Assembly: GCF_020283565.1 (NCBI RefSeq)
Contig: NC_060059.1
Location: 48,504,572 to 48,568,571, forward strand
Direction: 5' to 3'
From: Trifolium pratense
Taxonomy: Eukaryota > Streptophyta > Magnoliopsida > Fabales > Fabaceae
DNA length: 64,000 nucleotides
The position numbers were made by a program, and so were the translations under genes. Each line of letters starts with the position of its first letter. The stretch's first letter is position 1. Positions 1-9,399 of this stretch are shown here, one piece after another. The notes beneath the pieces are model-generated. The model was not told where the DNA came from. It saw nothing but the letters and a program-made list of their open reading frames with translations, and did not search any database.

Positions 1-351
1 TCTAACATGCAACCAATATTTGCTAATGCTTCAGCACATTGATTTGCCTAGCAGTACGAATTTTGTTGCAATATTTTTACAATTTTACAAAGTTTTCATT
101 ATTTAAGTGGTAAGCATCTAATCTAATTGAATTAAGTGCAATAATAAGCAAGGTACTCGAATAAACATAGCACAATCAAACATAAAAGAACTTGTTTGCA
201 TTTATGAAAAACAGATTAATGAAGTACTTCCATAAATAAAGTTTACCATTATGACATTATTAACTCTTCCAATTCCAATCCATAATCACCAAGTAAATTA
301 AGCATTTATGAAACTGCACTAAGAAAACAAAAGAATAAAAATAAAAGAAAC
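1..351 (-). other. Intron or downstream part of the SIP1-type trihelix gene
   Basis: This AT-rich stretch lies downstream of a GT donor at 351-350 that ends the trihelix exon on the minus strand. No convincing next exon was found. The only acceptor-like AG near position 45 would lead to a stop after a few codons. The remaining exons probably lie left of the window. Confidence 0.4.
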
Positions 352-1034
352 CTCTTGGATTGCCTAGGTGAAATGGAAGCAGGAACAATGGCTTTATCGT
401 CGTCGGCGAACTTGGAAGGAAGAGAATTTCCAACGATATGTTCCATCTGCTTATACCAAGGCCAATGACTAGTAGAGATGCATCCATTGTTCATTCTATG
501 CCTCTCCAGCTTATACCTTTTCTTCAGATTATCAACCTTGTTCTTACACTGTTCAACACTCTTCGATTGATTCTCACAACGTTCACTCACCACCGAAGCT
601 ACCTCTTCCCAATCTCTTCCTCTCAGATTCCCCCGATTCAGCTGCGCAAACTTCTCAGTATAAGCTTCCAACAAACAAACAATCGCTGTATCACTCCATT
701 CTTCTCGATCCTTCCGATACTCAGCTCCTACTCCACCGCTACCGCTAGAAACAGGCTTCGGTCTCTTGTTAAACGCGTACGACGTCGTTGCGTCTCCGAT
801 CTCATCTCGATCCTTACGTTTCTCGCTTCCAGCATCATCATCGAACGGATTTCCGTACTCATCGGTGTCGTCGTCGGCGATTGGTTTGGAATGGACTGAA
901 GCGGTGGAGAAATGGTGGTGAGTTTGGTGGTTATGGTGGTGGTGATGTGGTGCGAAGGTTTGGTGAAGATGATGAGAGTGGTGGCTATCGTCACGGAGGA
1001 TTGAGAAATCGTCATCGTCGTCGCAAGAAGCCAT
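352..1034 (-). CDS. Trihelix transcription factor, SIP1/ASIL type, first exon (partial gene)
   Basis: A DNA-binding regulator expected to act in the nucleus. The exon encodes about 227 residues from the ATG at 1034. The N-terminus has an acidic run (residues 5-9) and a histidine-rich stretch (about 16-41), both low complexity. The trihelix (Myb/SANT-like) domain spans about 111-200. It begins EEWSD, contains GRDWEEVA, then the NKVDNLKKRY helix, and ends near SHWPWYKQME. The open frame runs on to 306, but an AAGAG/GTTTCT donor at 352/351 ends the exon, and the codons beyond it are hydrophobic low-complexity sequence typical of an intron. In plant SIP1-type proteins a coiled-coil region follows this domain, and that part is missing here. 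Target genes cannot be inferred. The domain call is firm; the exact clade is less certain. Confidence 0.85.
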
Positions 1035-1267
1035 AAGGGTAACGGAGAAGGCGTTAAAGGTTTGAGGGAACGGCGTTGTAGAGGACGTTAGGGAAAGAGA
1101 GTGTGAAGCGTTAAGAGAAGGTGAAAATGTGTTTGACGGAGCGTGACTTCCGTGAGTTAGTATGGTTTTTGCCGTTACGTTGGCGTGACGTTTCCGTTAA
1201 ATGATAACTGCGAGTGCATTGTACGCGCTTTTGTTGTCCCACGTAGGAGACCCATTGTTTATTTGGG
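1035..1267 (-). promoter_or_regulatory. Probable leader and promoter of the trihelix gene
   Basis: GC-richer sequence immediately upstream of the ATG at 1034, ending where a transposon-like foldback element begins. No clear TATA box was seen. The role is inferred from position only. Confidence 0.3.
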
Positions 1268-1282
1268 ACAACCTTGCATATT

Positions 1283-1804
1283 TTATTTTTTTTTTTTAAA
1301 TATATTTTTTTGTCCATATAGTTTGCTAGAATTTTTATTTTAGTCTCTAAAATATTTTTTCACATTTTTTAATCCTTCAAATTTTTTTTATTAATGTTTT
1401 TAGTTCTTACTTTTCATTCAACTCGTGTATATTTTCAAATTTTTGAATGATTTTTTGTATTCATATTTATAATATTATAAGAATATCTCCGATAAAAATT
1501 TATAATTTTTTAACATAAAATGAATTATTTATGTTAAAAAATTCATATTTAATTCATCTTTTGCTAAAAAAATTTAAACTTTTATAACAGAGATTCATAT
1601 AATGTACTAAACATGATCGCGGAAAAAAAAATTTCAAATGATATGCACGGGTTGAATGAAAAGTATGGACTAAAAACATTGACGAAAAAAACTTTAGAGA
1701 CTAAAAAGTGTGAAAAAATTCTTCAGAGACTAAAATGAAAATTTTGGAAAACTATAGGACCAAAAACATATTTAACCATTTTTTTTAAAAAAAAAAAAAA
1801 GCAA
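1283..1804. mobile_element. Foldback element flanked by a 15-bp direct repeat
   Basis: Two arms of roughly 130 bp (about 1311-1445 and 1635-1762) are inverted copies of each other at an estimated 85 percent. They carry the phrases TTTTAGTCTCTAAA and TTTTTAGTYCWTACTTTTCA. The element starts in a T-rich run and ends in an A-rich run. It is flanked by ACAACCTTGCATATT at 1268-1282 and 1805-1819, which looks like a target-site duplication. The superfamily is not clear. A 15-bp duplication is unusual for a DNA transposon. Confidence 0.65.
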
Positions 1805-1920
1805 ACAACCTTGCATATTGGCATCAAAAGAATCAAATATTGGTTTCAAGTTTATTAAATTTATTCTAAAAAATAATTTAGTGATATAAGGATGAATTTC
1901 TTGGTATTTTAAAAAAAAAA

Positions 1921-2040
1921 TGTCAAATAGCTTGTGGCTAGAAATTTCACCTTAAAAGTGATTAAGTGAAGTATCTGGGGTTCGAACCCCGACTACTACA
2001 CATAAAGTGTGATATCTTTACCAACTGAGTTAAGTTCACG
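1921..2040 (-). repeat. tRNA-derived SINE-like copy
   Basis: Read on the minus strand it has a box A-like TTAACTCAGTTGG near the right end and the box B-like GGTTCGAACCCC, followed by the family body (CACTTAATCAC, AAGGTGAAATT). Related copies lie at 10062-10186, 22318-22425 and 40690-40812. Confidence 0.55.
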
Positions 2041-2507
2041 TTACTAATATATATATATAGGGGTTTTCTAACTTAGACCCTAGTTAGGTCTAAGTTAGCA
2101 AGGTGCACCTTTTGAGTTGGACAAAAATACCCTTTTTTTTTTTTTGAAACAAAAGAGCAACTGGGGCATGTATGTAATTTGCATCATAAAAATACCCTTT
2201 TTTTTTTTTTTGAAACAATAGAACAACTATTACATTTTTTAAATTTCTTCCAAATTTCGACCTCATTTTACGTGCGAATCGAACGCCGATTTCAAAAACT
2301 AATACCGGAAACCTTTGTAAAATTGAAAAACGATCAAAATCCATATAAGGAACGTCGAGTTTCGTTGAGTATTGAGGGAGATCGAACCGGGTCGCACGAC
2401 CCGTTTCTGCATAAAACGGGTGGGAGGGACGATGAACAGTGCGCGTCGCCCACGCCCACTCTCACCGGCGGCGCGTGGGGGCGCGTGCGGCCTCAGGGAG
2501 GCTCTAT

Positions 2508-2945
2508 TTTTTTTTTATTTTTTCATAATAAAATAGTAGATAATATTCTGGAAATTTTGGTATATTGTATGAAATTTTTAGAGACCCGAAACTATTTTTA
2601 GTTAATTAAATGAGTAAAAAGGTAATTAAAAATATTATAATTCCATAAAAAATTTCCAAAATTTTATGTAAAGTACTATGAATTATTTAGAACCCTCTTG
2701 TGTACCTCACTCTCCCTAGTTCAAGTCATGAAAATATTTTCACAAATTCCGCTGATTATTTAAAAGCATTTAACAAATAATAATAATAATTTCATAGATT
2801 TGTACTCTGAAACCAATTGTTTTTTTATTTGTTTCTAATAAAATATTAGATAATATTCTGGAACTTTTGGTATATTTTATGAAATTTTTTGAGACCTGAA
2901 ACTATTTTTCGTTAATTAAATGAGATAAAACGGTAATTAAAAACT
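2508..2945. repeat. Two diverged direct copies of a ~125-bp segment
   Basis: Segments at about 2508-2632 and 2820-2945 share the order TAGATAATATTCTGGAA, TTTTGGTATATT, GAAATTTTT, GAGACC, AACTATTTTT and GTTAATTAAATGAG. They are an internal duplication of the surrounding foldback element. Confidence 0.6.
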
Positions 2946-2956
2946 ATTGTTTGCTT

Positions 2957-3232
2957 CTGAAACCATTTAGCTGGAAGAATGGTTTCAGAGAGTTATACTG
3001 TGAAACCATTCTAGCAGTAAAATGGTTTCAGAAGCAAACAATTAAAAATCAACTCCCCTGAAACCATTCTATCAGTGAAATGGTTTCAAAGTACAACGCT
3101 CTGAAACCATTGTACCAGCTAAATGGTTTCAGAAGCAAACAATTAAGAAATTACTCACTGAAACCATTCTACCAGTAAAATGGTTTCAGAGAGTTATACT
3201 GTGAAACCATTCTACCAGCTAAATGGTTTCAC
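2957..3232. repeat. Array of six 32-bp hairpins in ~101-bp dimeric units
   Basis: Hairpins begin at 2957, 3000, 3058, 3101, 3158 and 3201. Each has arms TGAAACCATT and AATGGTTTCA around a variable centre of about 10 nt. Start-to-start spacings are 43, 58, 43, 57 and 43, so the array is three tandem units of about 100 bp, each holding two hairpins. The linkers alternate between GAGAGTTATACT-like and AAGCAAACAATTAA-like sequence. Confidence 0.8.
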
Positions 3233-3748
3233 AGTATTATATAAAGATAATTAAAGGTAGTGAAAAATTGAGTTTTTTTTTTTGTGTCCAAATCAAACGA
3301 ACCAAGTCTCTATTTGTAGACAAAAAAAAATTATGAATTTTGGTATAAAAATAAAAAAATAAAAAATTAATTTACAACGAAATAATTGAGTTTAAAGTAT
3401 TAAATGGAAAAAAAAACACGCCAACCACCCAGCAGTTGACACGTGTCCTGCTTTTTTAAAATGAAATTTTCTCTCTCCAGGCTTAGATCTAGTGTGGTGC
3501 ACGCGCTGGCTTATCATGGAGATGGATGATCTGGACTGTCTGATTGATCCGACAGCCATGATGAGATCATCTCTTGGCCGTCTGATGGAAATCAACGGTC
3601 TGTAACGGTGTTCCTGCGGTAGGCGCGCGACACTGGATCAGCGCCAATATGTTTTTTTTTTTTTTTTAAAAAAAAGAAAGGGTATTTTTGTCCAACTCAA
3701 AAGGTGCACCTTGCTAATTTAGACCCAACTGGGTCTAAATTAGCAGCC

Positions 3749-3750
<2 letters not shown>

Positions 3751-3816
<66 letters not shown>
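3751..3816. repeat. (AT)n microsatellite
   Basis: About 33 uninterrupted AT dinucleotides directly abut the right end of the foldback element. A shorter AT run (2046-2059) abuts its left end. Confidence 0.95.
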
Positions 3817-3822
<6 letters not shown>

Positions 3823-3940
3823 TAAATAATTTTTACAACTTTTATAATTGGAAAATTTATTGGTAGTTAATTACTACATATATAATTTATTCTCATCTTC
3901 ATAAAAACTATTTTACTTTCTTTTTCTTGTATCAAACATA

Positions 3941-4290
3941 TACATTATTCTATCATTTTATTCTTAGAATCTACAATGATACTCTTTTATCCACCCTTTT
4001 CATTGGAAAATTTTTCTATTCCTAAAAATGTTTTAATCCACGATAAAATTTAATAAACTTGTAATAAACTTTTTTTTAAGGTAAACTTGTAACAAACATA
4101 ATAGTACATTATTCTATCATTTTATTGTCAGAAATTTACAATGATATTTTTTTCACTCATCCCTTTCTTTGCGAAATTTTTTCTTTTCCTAAGAATGTTT
4201 TATACTCGGAGTAAAATTTGATAAAATTGTAATAAACATGATAATGCATTATTCTATCATTTTATTCTCAAGAATTTACAATGGTAACTT
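3941..4290. repeat. Tandem AT-rich repeat, two and a half units
   Basis: The phrase ATTATTCTATCATTTTATT recurs at 3945, 4109 and 4249, followed each time by an AGAATYTACAATG-like segment. Spacing is 164 then 140 bp. No coding potential was seen. Confidence 0.6.
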
Positions 4291-4339
4291 GAAACAAATG
4301 CACCCTTAGACACAGCTAAAAATCTCACCTTTGGGTGTT

Positions 4340-6739
4340 TGTGGTGTTGTTTGATACGGTTTTGAGCATAAAAGTCATTCTAGCCGCGAGATAAAAATGC
4401 ATGCGGTTCGGGTTGGTTCAGTTGGTTTATAAAAAGTCATCTCAAATCAACGCCGCTTGGATTGGTTCGGTTTGTGTGGTTTACAGCATAACATTTCAGC
4501 ATCAAACAATTTTAAACAATGTGAACATGTTCTTCACTGTGATAGTTTGATTTCGTTCTTCTTCACTGCAATATGAACATGTTCTTCACTATGATATTTT
4601 ATGTGAATCTTCGACATTGTTTCTTATCCACTGTGATTTATCTTTATTTTTCAACTATTTGACTCAATTGAATTGATTTTTCTCCATATTTGGTTGTTGT
4701 TTGCTTGACTTGAATTATGCAAACAAGGTGTTTGTTGAAATGTTACAACACAGTGAGTTTGGTTATGTTGGTTTTTAGCTGAACATGTTTTTCTAATGAT
4801 TATAGCATGCCTTTGTTTGTGGTTTCAGCAAGATTAATATGGATGTTGAGTTTGCGGAAGATTGTGGAGCATGTTGAGTTAATTCTGTCATTCCTACAGA
4901 TATTTCATGATTCTACAATGCAATTTGTATATGCTTGAGGTTTACACTATTGGAAGAAAAATTATAAAAATGTGTTATTCCGAAGATGCAAAGTTAAAGT
5001 CCATGACTTTAAAGATGAAATTGAAGTACAATAAATATTGGGGAAATCCTGACCGCCTTTAACATGTTTTTGCTGATTGCAATGGTATTAGATCCTCGGT
5101 GTAAAATGAAGCTTTTTGAATGGTTGACAACTAGGATCTATAGTAGTGCTCAATCATAATCTTTGAAAACCAAAGTAGATGCTTATTTGAAGTCTATGTA
5201 TGATGAATACTCAGGTAGGGTGGTGTCTCGTTTAGGTAGTTCTTCCAATCTATCAAGTGGTTTTAATGGTTTTGGCGATCCACATGAAATAGCTGAATTT
5301 TATGAATCAGAAAGGTGTAGCACATCAGAGACTGAAATAGCCAAGTACAATCGACTAGAAGTAGAAGAGCAACATACTAGCTTTGATTTGCTAGAATGGT
5401 GGAAGGTGGACTCTAGCCGATTTCTAATACTTGCAAGCATTGCAAGAGATGTTTTAGTCATACCTATAACAACTGTAGCTTCTGAATCTACTTTTAATTA
5501 GCAATGGAGGAAGGATCCTTGACCTACATCGCAGCTCTTTATTAGTGGCAACTGTGGAAACGCTCATTTGTACACAAGTTGGCTCGGTGCAGCATTTCCA
5601 TCCTTTATTTCTAGTGAGGACCTTGATACTATTGATCAAATTGAAGAAGGTAAGATACATTTTCATCATTTCTTACTAGTGTGTTGTTACTTGATTGATA
5701 CATACTCAAATGTTTTTCTTTGTTTTGCAGAAATGTTTTATACGCAAGATGCTGCTAGTTGTTCGACCTCTTTGAAGGTAAGTGTATATGTTTTTCTTTG
5801 TTATGTTAGCATGTTAATGTCTCGATTGTAAGCTTATGTAGCTAAGTTGTTGAGTGATTATGATTGTTTCAAGTAACTGAAGATTTGTTGAATTTAATTT
5901 TCATTTGTTCAATTTTAGCTTCTTTTGAGAATATTTCTTGATTTCGTAACTGAAGATAATTTCATGTATGTAGATATATTGGGATTTATGCAATAGTAAC
6001 AATGTGATTCTTGTTTCAGGTACCCCAAATTAGGTGTATGAAACTTGAACTTTGTTTTGCAGTTTGGAGAAGCAACTCATCATGCAAACAATTTCATTTC
6101 ATTTGATTTAGGTCATTGCTTTTGTTGGAACATGGAAGATACTTGTTATTAGTATTATTTTTCCATTTCAGTACAATGTCAGTATTTGATTTAGGCCATT
6201 TCAGTTCCCAAAATATTATTATTGTAAGAAAATGGAGATTATGATCTTTTTTTCCATTTAAGTACAATGTTATTAGTATTTCAGTACAATGTCACTATTT
6301 GATTTAGGCCATTCCAGTTCCTAAATTATTATTAATTGTAAGAAAATGGAGATTATAATCTAATTCAATTATTATAGGAATTTACAATTACTATTATTGT
6401 AAGAAAATGGATATTATGAAAAACTAGTTTAAAATCCAATTCCTGGTTAAAAAAAGTATTAAAAAATGGTTTTTTAAAAGACATTGAAAACTGGTTAACA
6501 ATAAGTTTTTTAAATTTTTTTGACAAAATAAACTGATTTAAAACCAATTTTTTCAAAAATAAACTGGTTTTAATAAAAAAAACTGGTTTAAAACCAATTA
6601 ATTGAATCCAAACCGGTTTTAAACTGAACCGAAACTGATTTTAGAAATAAACTGGTTTTTATAAAATTTTGTTTCAGTTACTGAACCGAACCATATAAAT
6701 GGTTAAATTTAGTGTAGTTCATGAACCATGAACATCCCT
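4340..6739 (+). mobile_element. Decayed hAT-type DNA transposon
   Basis: The right part (about 6530-6739) is dense in aaccggttt/aaaccaattt phrases and ends ATGAACATCCCTA, the complement of a TAGGGATGTTCAT-type hAT end. The left part has related CGGTTCGG phrases near 4400-4480, but no matching left terminus was found, so the left limit is approximate. A transposase remnant lies at 4985-5660. Segments near 6186-6245 and 6295-6360 are tandem copies of one AT-rich stretch. Confidence 0.5.
4985..5660 (+). pseudogene. hAT transposase C-terminal remnant
   Basis: Fragments in several frames resemble plant BED/RICESLEEPER-type hAT transposases. They include YNKYWGNPD and the VLDPRCKMK-like motif (about 5020-5130), then a 112-residue frame (5163-5501) ending in FDLLEWWKV...RFLILASIARDVL...ASESTF, the conserved dimerisation region. 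Just after ASESTF the frame is lost. The continuing motif GGRILD...RSSLLVATVE is read in a neighbouring frame, so there is a frameshift at about 5500. In-frame stops also lie upstream. This is a dead copy. A GT/AG pair near 5650-5730 suggests the ancestral gene had an intron here. Confidence 0.7.
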
Positions 6740-7046
6740 ATAACCAATCCAAAAACAGAACCAAGACTACAATTATCACTACTAAACTTTCAAGTACCAT
6801 TAGTGAATTCTTCACCATCGTCCGACACATACAAAAGGGGGAATAAATCTCTTTGAGTTCTTGCATACAAAAGGGGAGAATAAATCTAACAATATTTGCA
6901 TAAAGTCAATATCCTAACTCAAAAAACAACTACCGAAGAACATACCAAAGTAAGTCACTACTAAACTTGTCATTCTTGATCTAATTCTTCACCCTCATCA
7001 ACTACATCATCATTATCGTCAGCCACATCATCTTCATGAACTTGTT
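6740..7046. other. Intergenic AT-rich stretch
   Basis: No gene, RNA or clear repeat boundary was recognised. A short near-duplicate (ACAAAAGGGG-AATAAATCT) occurs at about 6831-6852 and 6869-6889. Confidence 0.4.
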
Positions 7047-7345
7047 CTATAGTATATAGCTTGGGTTAACGTTTAAGCCTTCCATCAATTGTTTTACCAT
7101 ATCACAAAGATCATTCCTTTCAATTTTCAGTTCTTCAAATTCATGTCTTTGCATCCATTTAGTTGATGAGGAAGTTGAACCGTGGTAATTTTGTCTGGCT
7201 ACAAATAAAGAAGATTCACTCCCAATACTATATATATACATGTTCATTCCTAATTCCTGCAACCTCAGACCACACATCCATTTCCTTTGATGGCAGAGTT
7301 TGTTGCAAAGATGTTTGTTGGGTCAATTCCTCCCATCTACGTTTA
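7047..7345 (-). pseudogene. CACTA (En/Spm) Transposase_24-like C-terminal scrap
   Basis: On the minus strand two neighbouring frames together give a KRRWEELTQQT...VWSEVAGIRN part and a YSIGSESS...GSTSSSTKW part, followed by a charged helix (EFEELKIERNDLCDMVKQL). This order resembles the C-terminal region of plant En/Spm-associated proteins with the Transposase_24 domain. A frameshift near 7240 separates the two parts. A fragment only. Confidence 0.5.
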
Positions 7346-7439
7346 AACTTTCCCTATCGACACAAATATATGGTTAATTAATATTTGACTAAATTCTGCC
7401 TCTAGACCGGGCATGTGTGTAATTAACATTCCTAGAAAT

Positions 7440-7950
7440 AAAAAATTGTTGGGAGAGAGGCAGATTGAGAGAGGGAGGGGCGAGAGGGTCCTCGTGGTGG
7501 AGGGAGTTAGTCCGTATTCAAGATGGTGGAGGGGAGGTAGGGGGAGGGTGGTTTAGGGAGCATGTTTCGAGAAAGATAAAGGATATGTCTAACACTTTTT
7601 TCTGGACGGACCCATGGGTGGACGGGACCCCGATGTGTGAGCGGTTTGGGAGGCTGTTTGACTTGGCAGAGAACAAATCGGCTTCGGTGGTGCGATGTTC
7701 TCGTTAGGGCGGGGGCAGGAGGGAAGGCGTGGGTGTGTGGAGGCGTCAATTGAGGGCGTGGGAGGAGGAGTTGTTGAGAAAGTGTCAGACCTTACTTCTT
7801 AATCTCTCCTTGTAGGATCATTTCTCAGATAGATGGCTGTGACGGCCTAACATGAATAATGGCTACACTGTTCGTGGTGCATACCAGATCTTGATGGCCC
7901 AGGATGTCGTTACTTTGGATGGCGCGACATGCCTCATTTGAGACCCTTAG
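7440..7950 (+). pseudogene. LINE reverse-transcriptase C-terminal fragment
   Basis: A frame at 7465-7707 contains SSWWRELVRI, WFREHVSRKI and NTFFWTDPWVDGTP, typical of the region between the reverse transcriptase and the zinc-binding domain of plant L1-type LINEs. After a stop near 7706 a second stretch (about 7725-7920) reads WRRQLRAWEEE and NNGYTVRGAYQ, the start of the zf-RVT region, in disrupted frames. It is GC-richer than its surroundings. It is not related by insertion to the LINE at 18207. Confidence 0.65.
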
Positions 7951-8180
7951 GTTTCTTTGAAGATTTTTATTCTTGCGTGATGATTCTTGCGAGATAGGTT
8001 ACCCACCAAATCAAACCTGATCTCTCGCGACTCTTGCGACGCAGGTTACCCACCAAATCATTTTTGACTTGTTAAAAAAAAATTAAGAAAAGTAAACGTT
8101 TTCCTTCCAATCTAATATAGCATGTTGTTCACTTCACGGTCAGCCTTGCACAGACGCACACACAACACACCATCCACAAC

Positions 8181-8738
8181 TAGGGTTGGGAACAGGCCAG
8201 GCCAGGCCAGGCCTTGACAGGCCTGAGCCTGGCCTACGATTTTTTTTCAAGCTTGAGCCTGGCCTGTGGCCTATCAAATGTTATTTTTTTTGGCCTGGCC
8301 TGAGCCTTTTAAAAGCCTGGCCTGGCCTTGTAGCCTGTTTAAAAGCATGTGTTACATTAAAGCTTCTCTATATAGTTTTTTTAAATAGCCTAAACAGGCC
8401 TTAAAAAGTTCACATTTAAATTTTTATAATTTCTACAACATTAAGAAAAAACTAATAATATGATTAACACAATAATTAAAAACTAATAAAATAACAAATA
8501 CGATTACGAAAAGTTGCAATAATTAAAAGCTAATAATATTTATATAAATAATATTTTTTTATAAGATATAAATAATAATATTATATAAATAATAATTATT
8601 ATAAACAGGTCTGGCCTATTTATGTAAACAAGCCGTTTTCAAAGCCTAAGCCTGCCATTTTTAATAACCAGGCCAGACCAGGCTTATACAGGCCTGGCCG
8701 AAGGCCCCTGTAGACCGCCTGGCCTATTCCCAACCCTA
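8181..8738. mobile_element. hAT-type MITE with 8-bp target duplication
   Basis: Ends are inverted copies (TAGGGTTGGGAACAGGCC and its complement at 8721-8738), followed inward by repeated GGCCTGGCC/AGGCCAGGC phrases. The flanks TCCACAAC (8173-8180) and TCCACATC (8739-8746) form an 8-bp duplication with one mismatch. The interior is AT-rich with no gene. Confidence 0.8.
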
Positions 8739-9208
8739 TCCACATCACCCCCATCCCATGCCTCACATGCTTTCCTCGCCTTATAGGTATATTATATTTT
8801 TTGCTAAACCCACCTACTACTCCCACCCCCTATCACGTGCCTTCCTAATATTCTTCCAAAATAAACCACGTGCGTCACCATTCTTTGCACACTACACTAC
8901 AGACACTAGTATCACATAGCGCGTGCTCCACAAATTTCCTCTTCTCCACAAAACAATATTACTGTATTACACCTTACTTTCCCAAAAAATAAAAAAAAAC
9001 AAACGTAAGACCGTGGTCACCGTAGTACTTTTCTGTCACAACCCTCCATCACAAAAAAAAAAACACAAAAACGAACCACAAAACCTGGTTCTCTCATCCA
9101 ACAACCAGTATTTCGCCACGTCATAACATCTTCCAGAAATTCCATCAATTACCTAAGACAGTATCACTGTGAAACCGCTAACGAAAGTTGAAAACAAAAG
9201 AGAACAAT
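8739..9208 (+). promoter_or_regulatory. Upstream region of the pyruvate kinase gene
   Basis: Pyrimidine-rich and A-rich sequence between the MITE and the TATA box, with G-box-like CACGTG pieces at about 8834 and 8867. No gene was seen. Confidence 0.35.
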
Positions 9209-9219
9209 ATATATATAAA
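9209..9219 (+). promoter_or_regulatory. Probable TATA box of pyruvate kinase gene
   Basis: TATATATAAAG lies about 190 bp upstream of the first ATG (9400). A start of transcription about 30 bp downstream would give a leader of roughly 150 nt. This is positional inference. Confidence 0.45.
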
Positions 9220-9399
9220 GAAACAACGAATAAAAGCATATTATCAATTATTGTTCTGTTCAATTCAAAGCCTTTTTCATTTTCAGCGTTTGCGAGTTGC
9301 GTTTGTTTCTTTACGCAGCACGCCACTACTGTTCATTCTCTTCTTCTTAATCGATTTTCTGGAAAAGCTATTTTCGCCGATTAACAAACTTAACCAAAC

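Larger units (their letters stand above)
2060..3750. mobile_element. Large foldback element inserted in a (TA)n microsatellite
   Basis: The ends are imperfect inverted repeats of about 85 bp (2060-2145 and 3665-3750), beginning GGGG and sharing AAGGTGCACCTTTTGAG. Each end itself contains a small palindrome (left: TAACTTAGACC...GGTCTAAGTTA). It is bounded on both sides by AT dinucleotides. Inside are two direct copies of an AT-rich 125-bp segment (about 2508-2632 and 2820-2945), a GC-rich block (2380-2510), a hairpin array (2957-3232) and a further GC-richer block (3420-3650). No transposase-like frame is present, so it is non-autonomous or of unknown class. Confidence 0.65.

Noticed and set aside
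306..351. C-terminal extension of the SIP1-type trihelix frame
   Set aside because: A good GT donor at 351-350 precedes it, and the codons are hydrophobic low-complexity sequence typical of an intron.
1960..2040. Functional tRNA gene at SINE copies (also 10080-10180, 21555-21620 and 22380-22410)
   Set aside because: Only box A/B-like parts remain. Acceptor and anticodon stems do not form.
2957..3232. CRISPR-like repeat-spacer array
   Set aside because: The repeats are palindromic transposon-internal hairpins in a plant genome, with related linkers and no cas genes.
8186..8826. Two open frames in the AGGCCTGGCC-rich region
   Set aside because: They are produced by the repeat content of a hAT MITE, with no protein motif.
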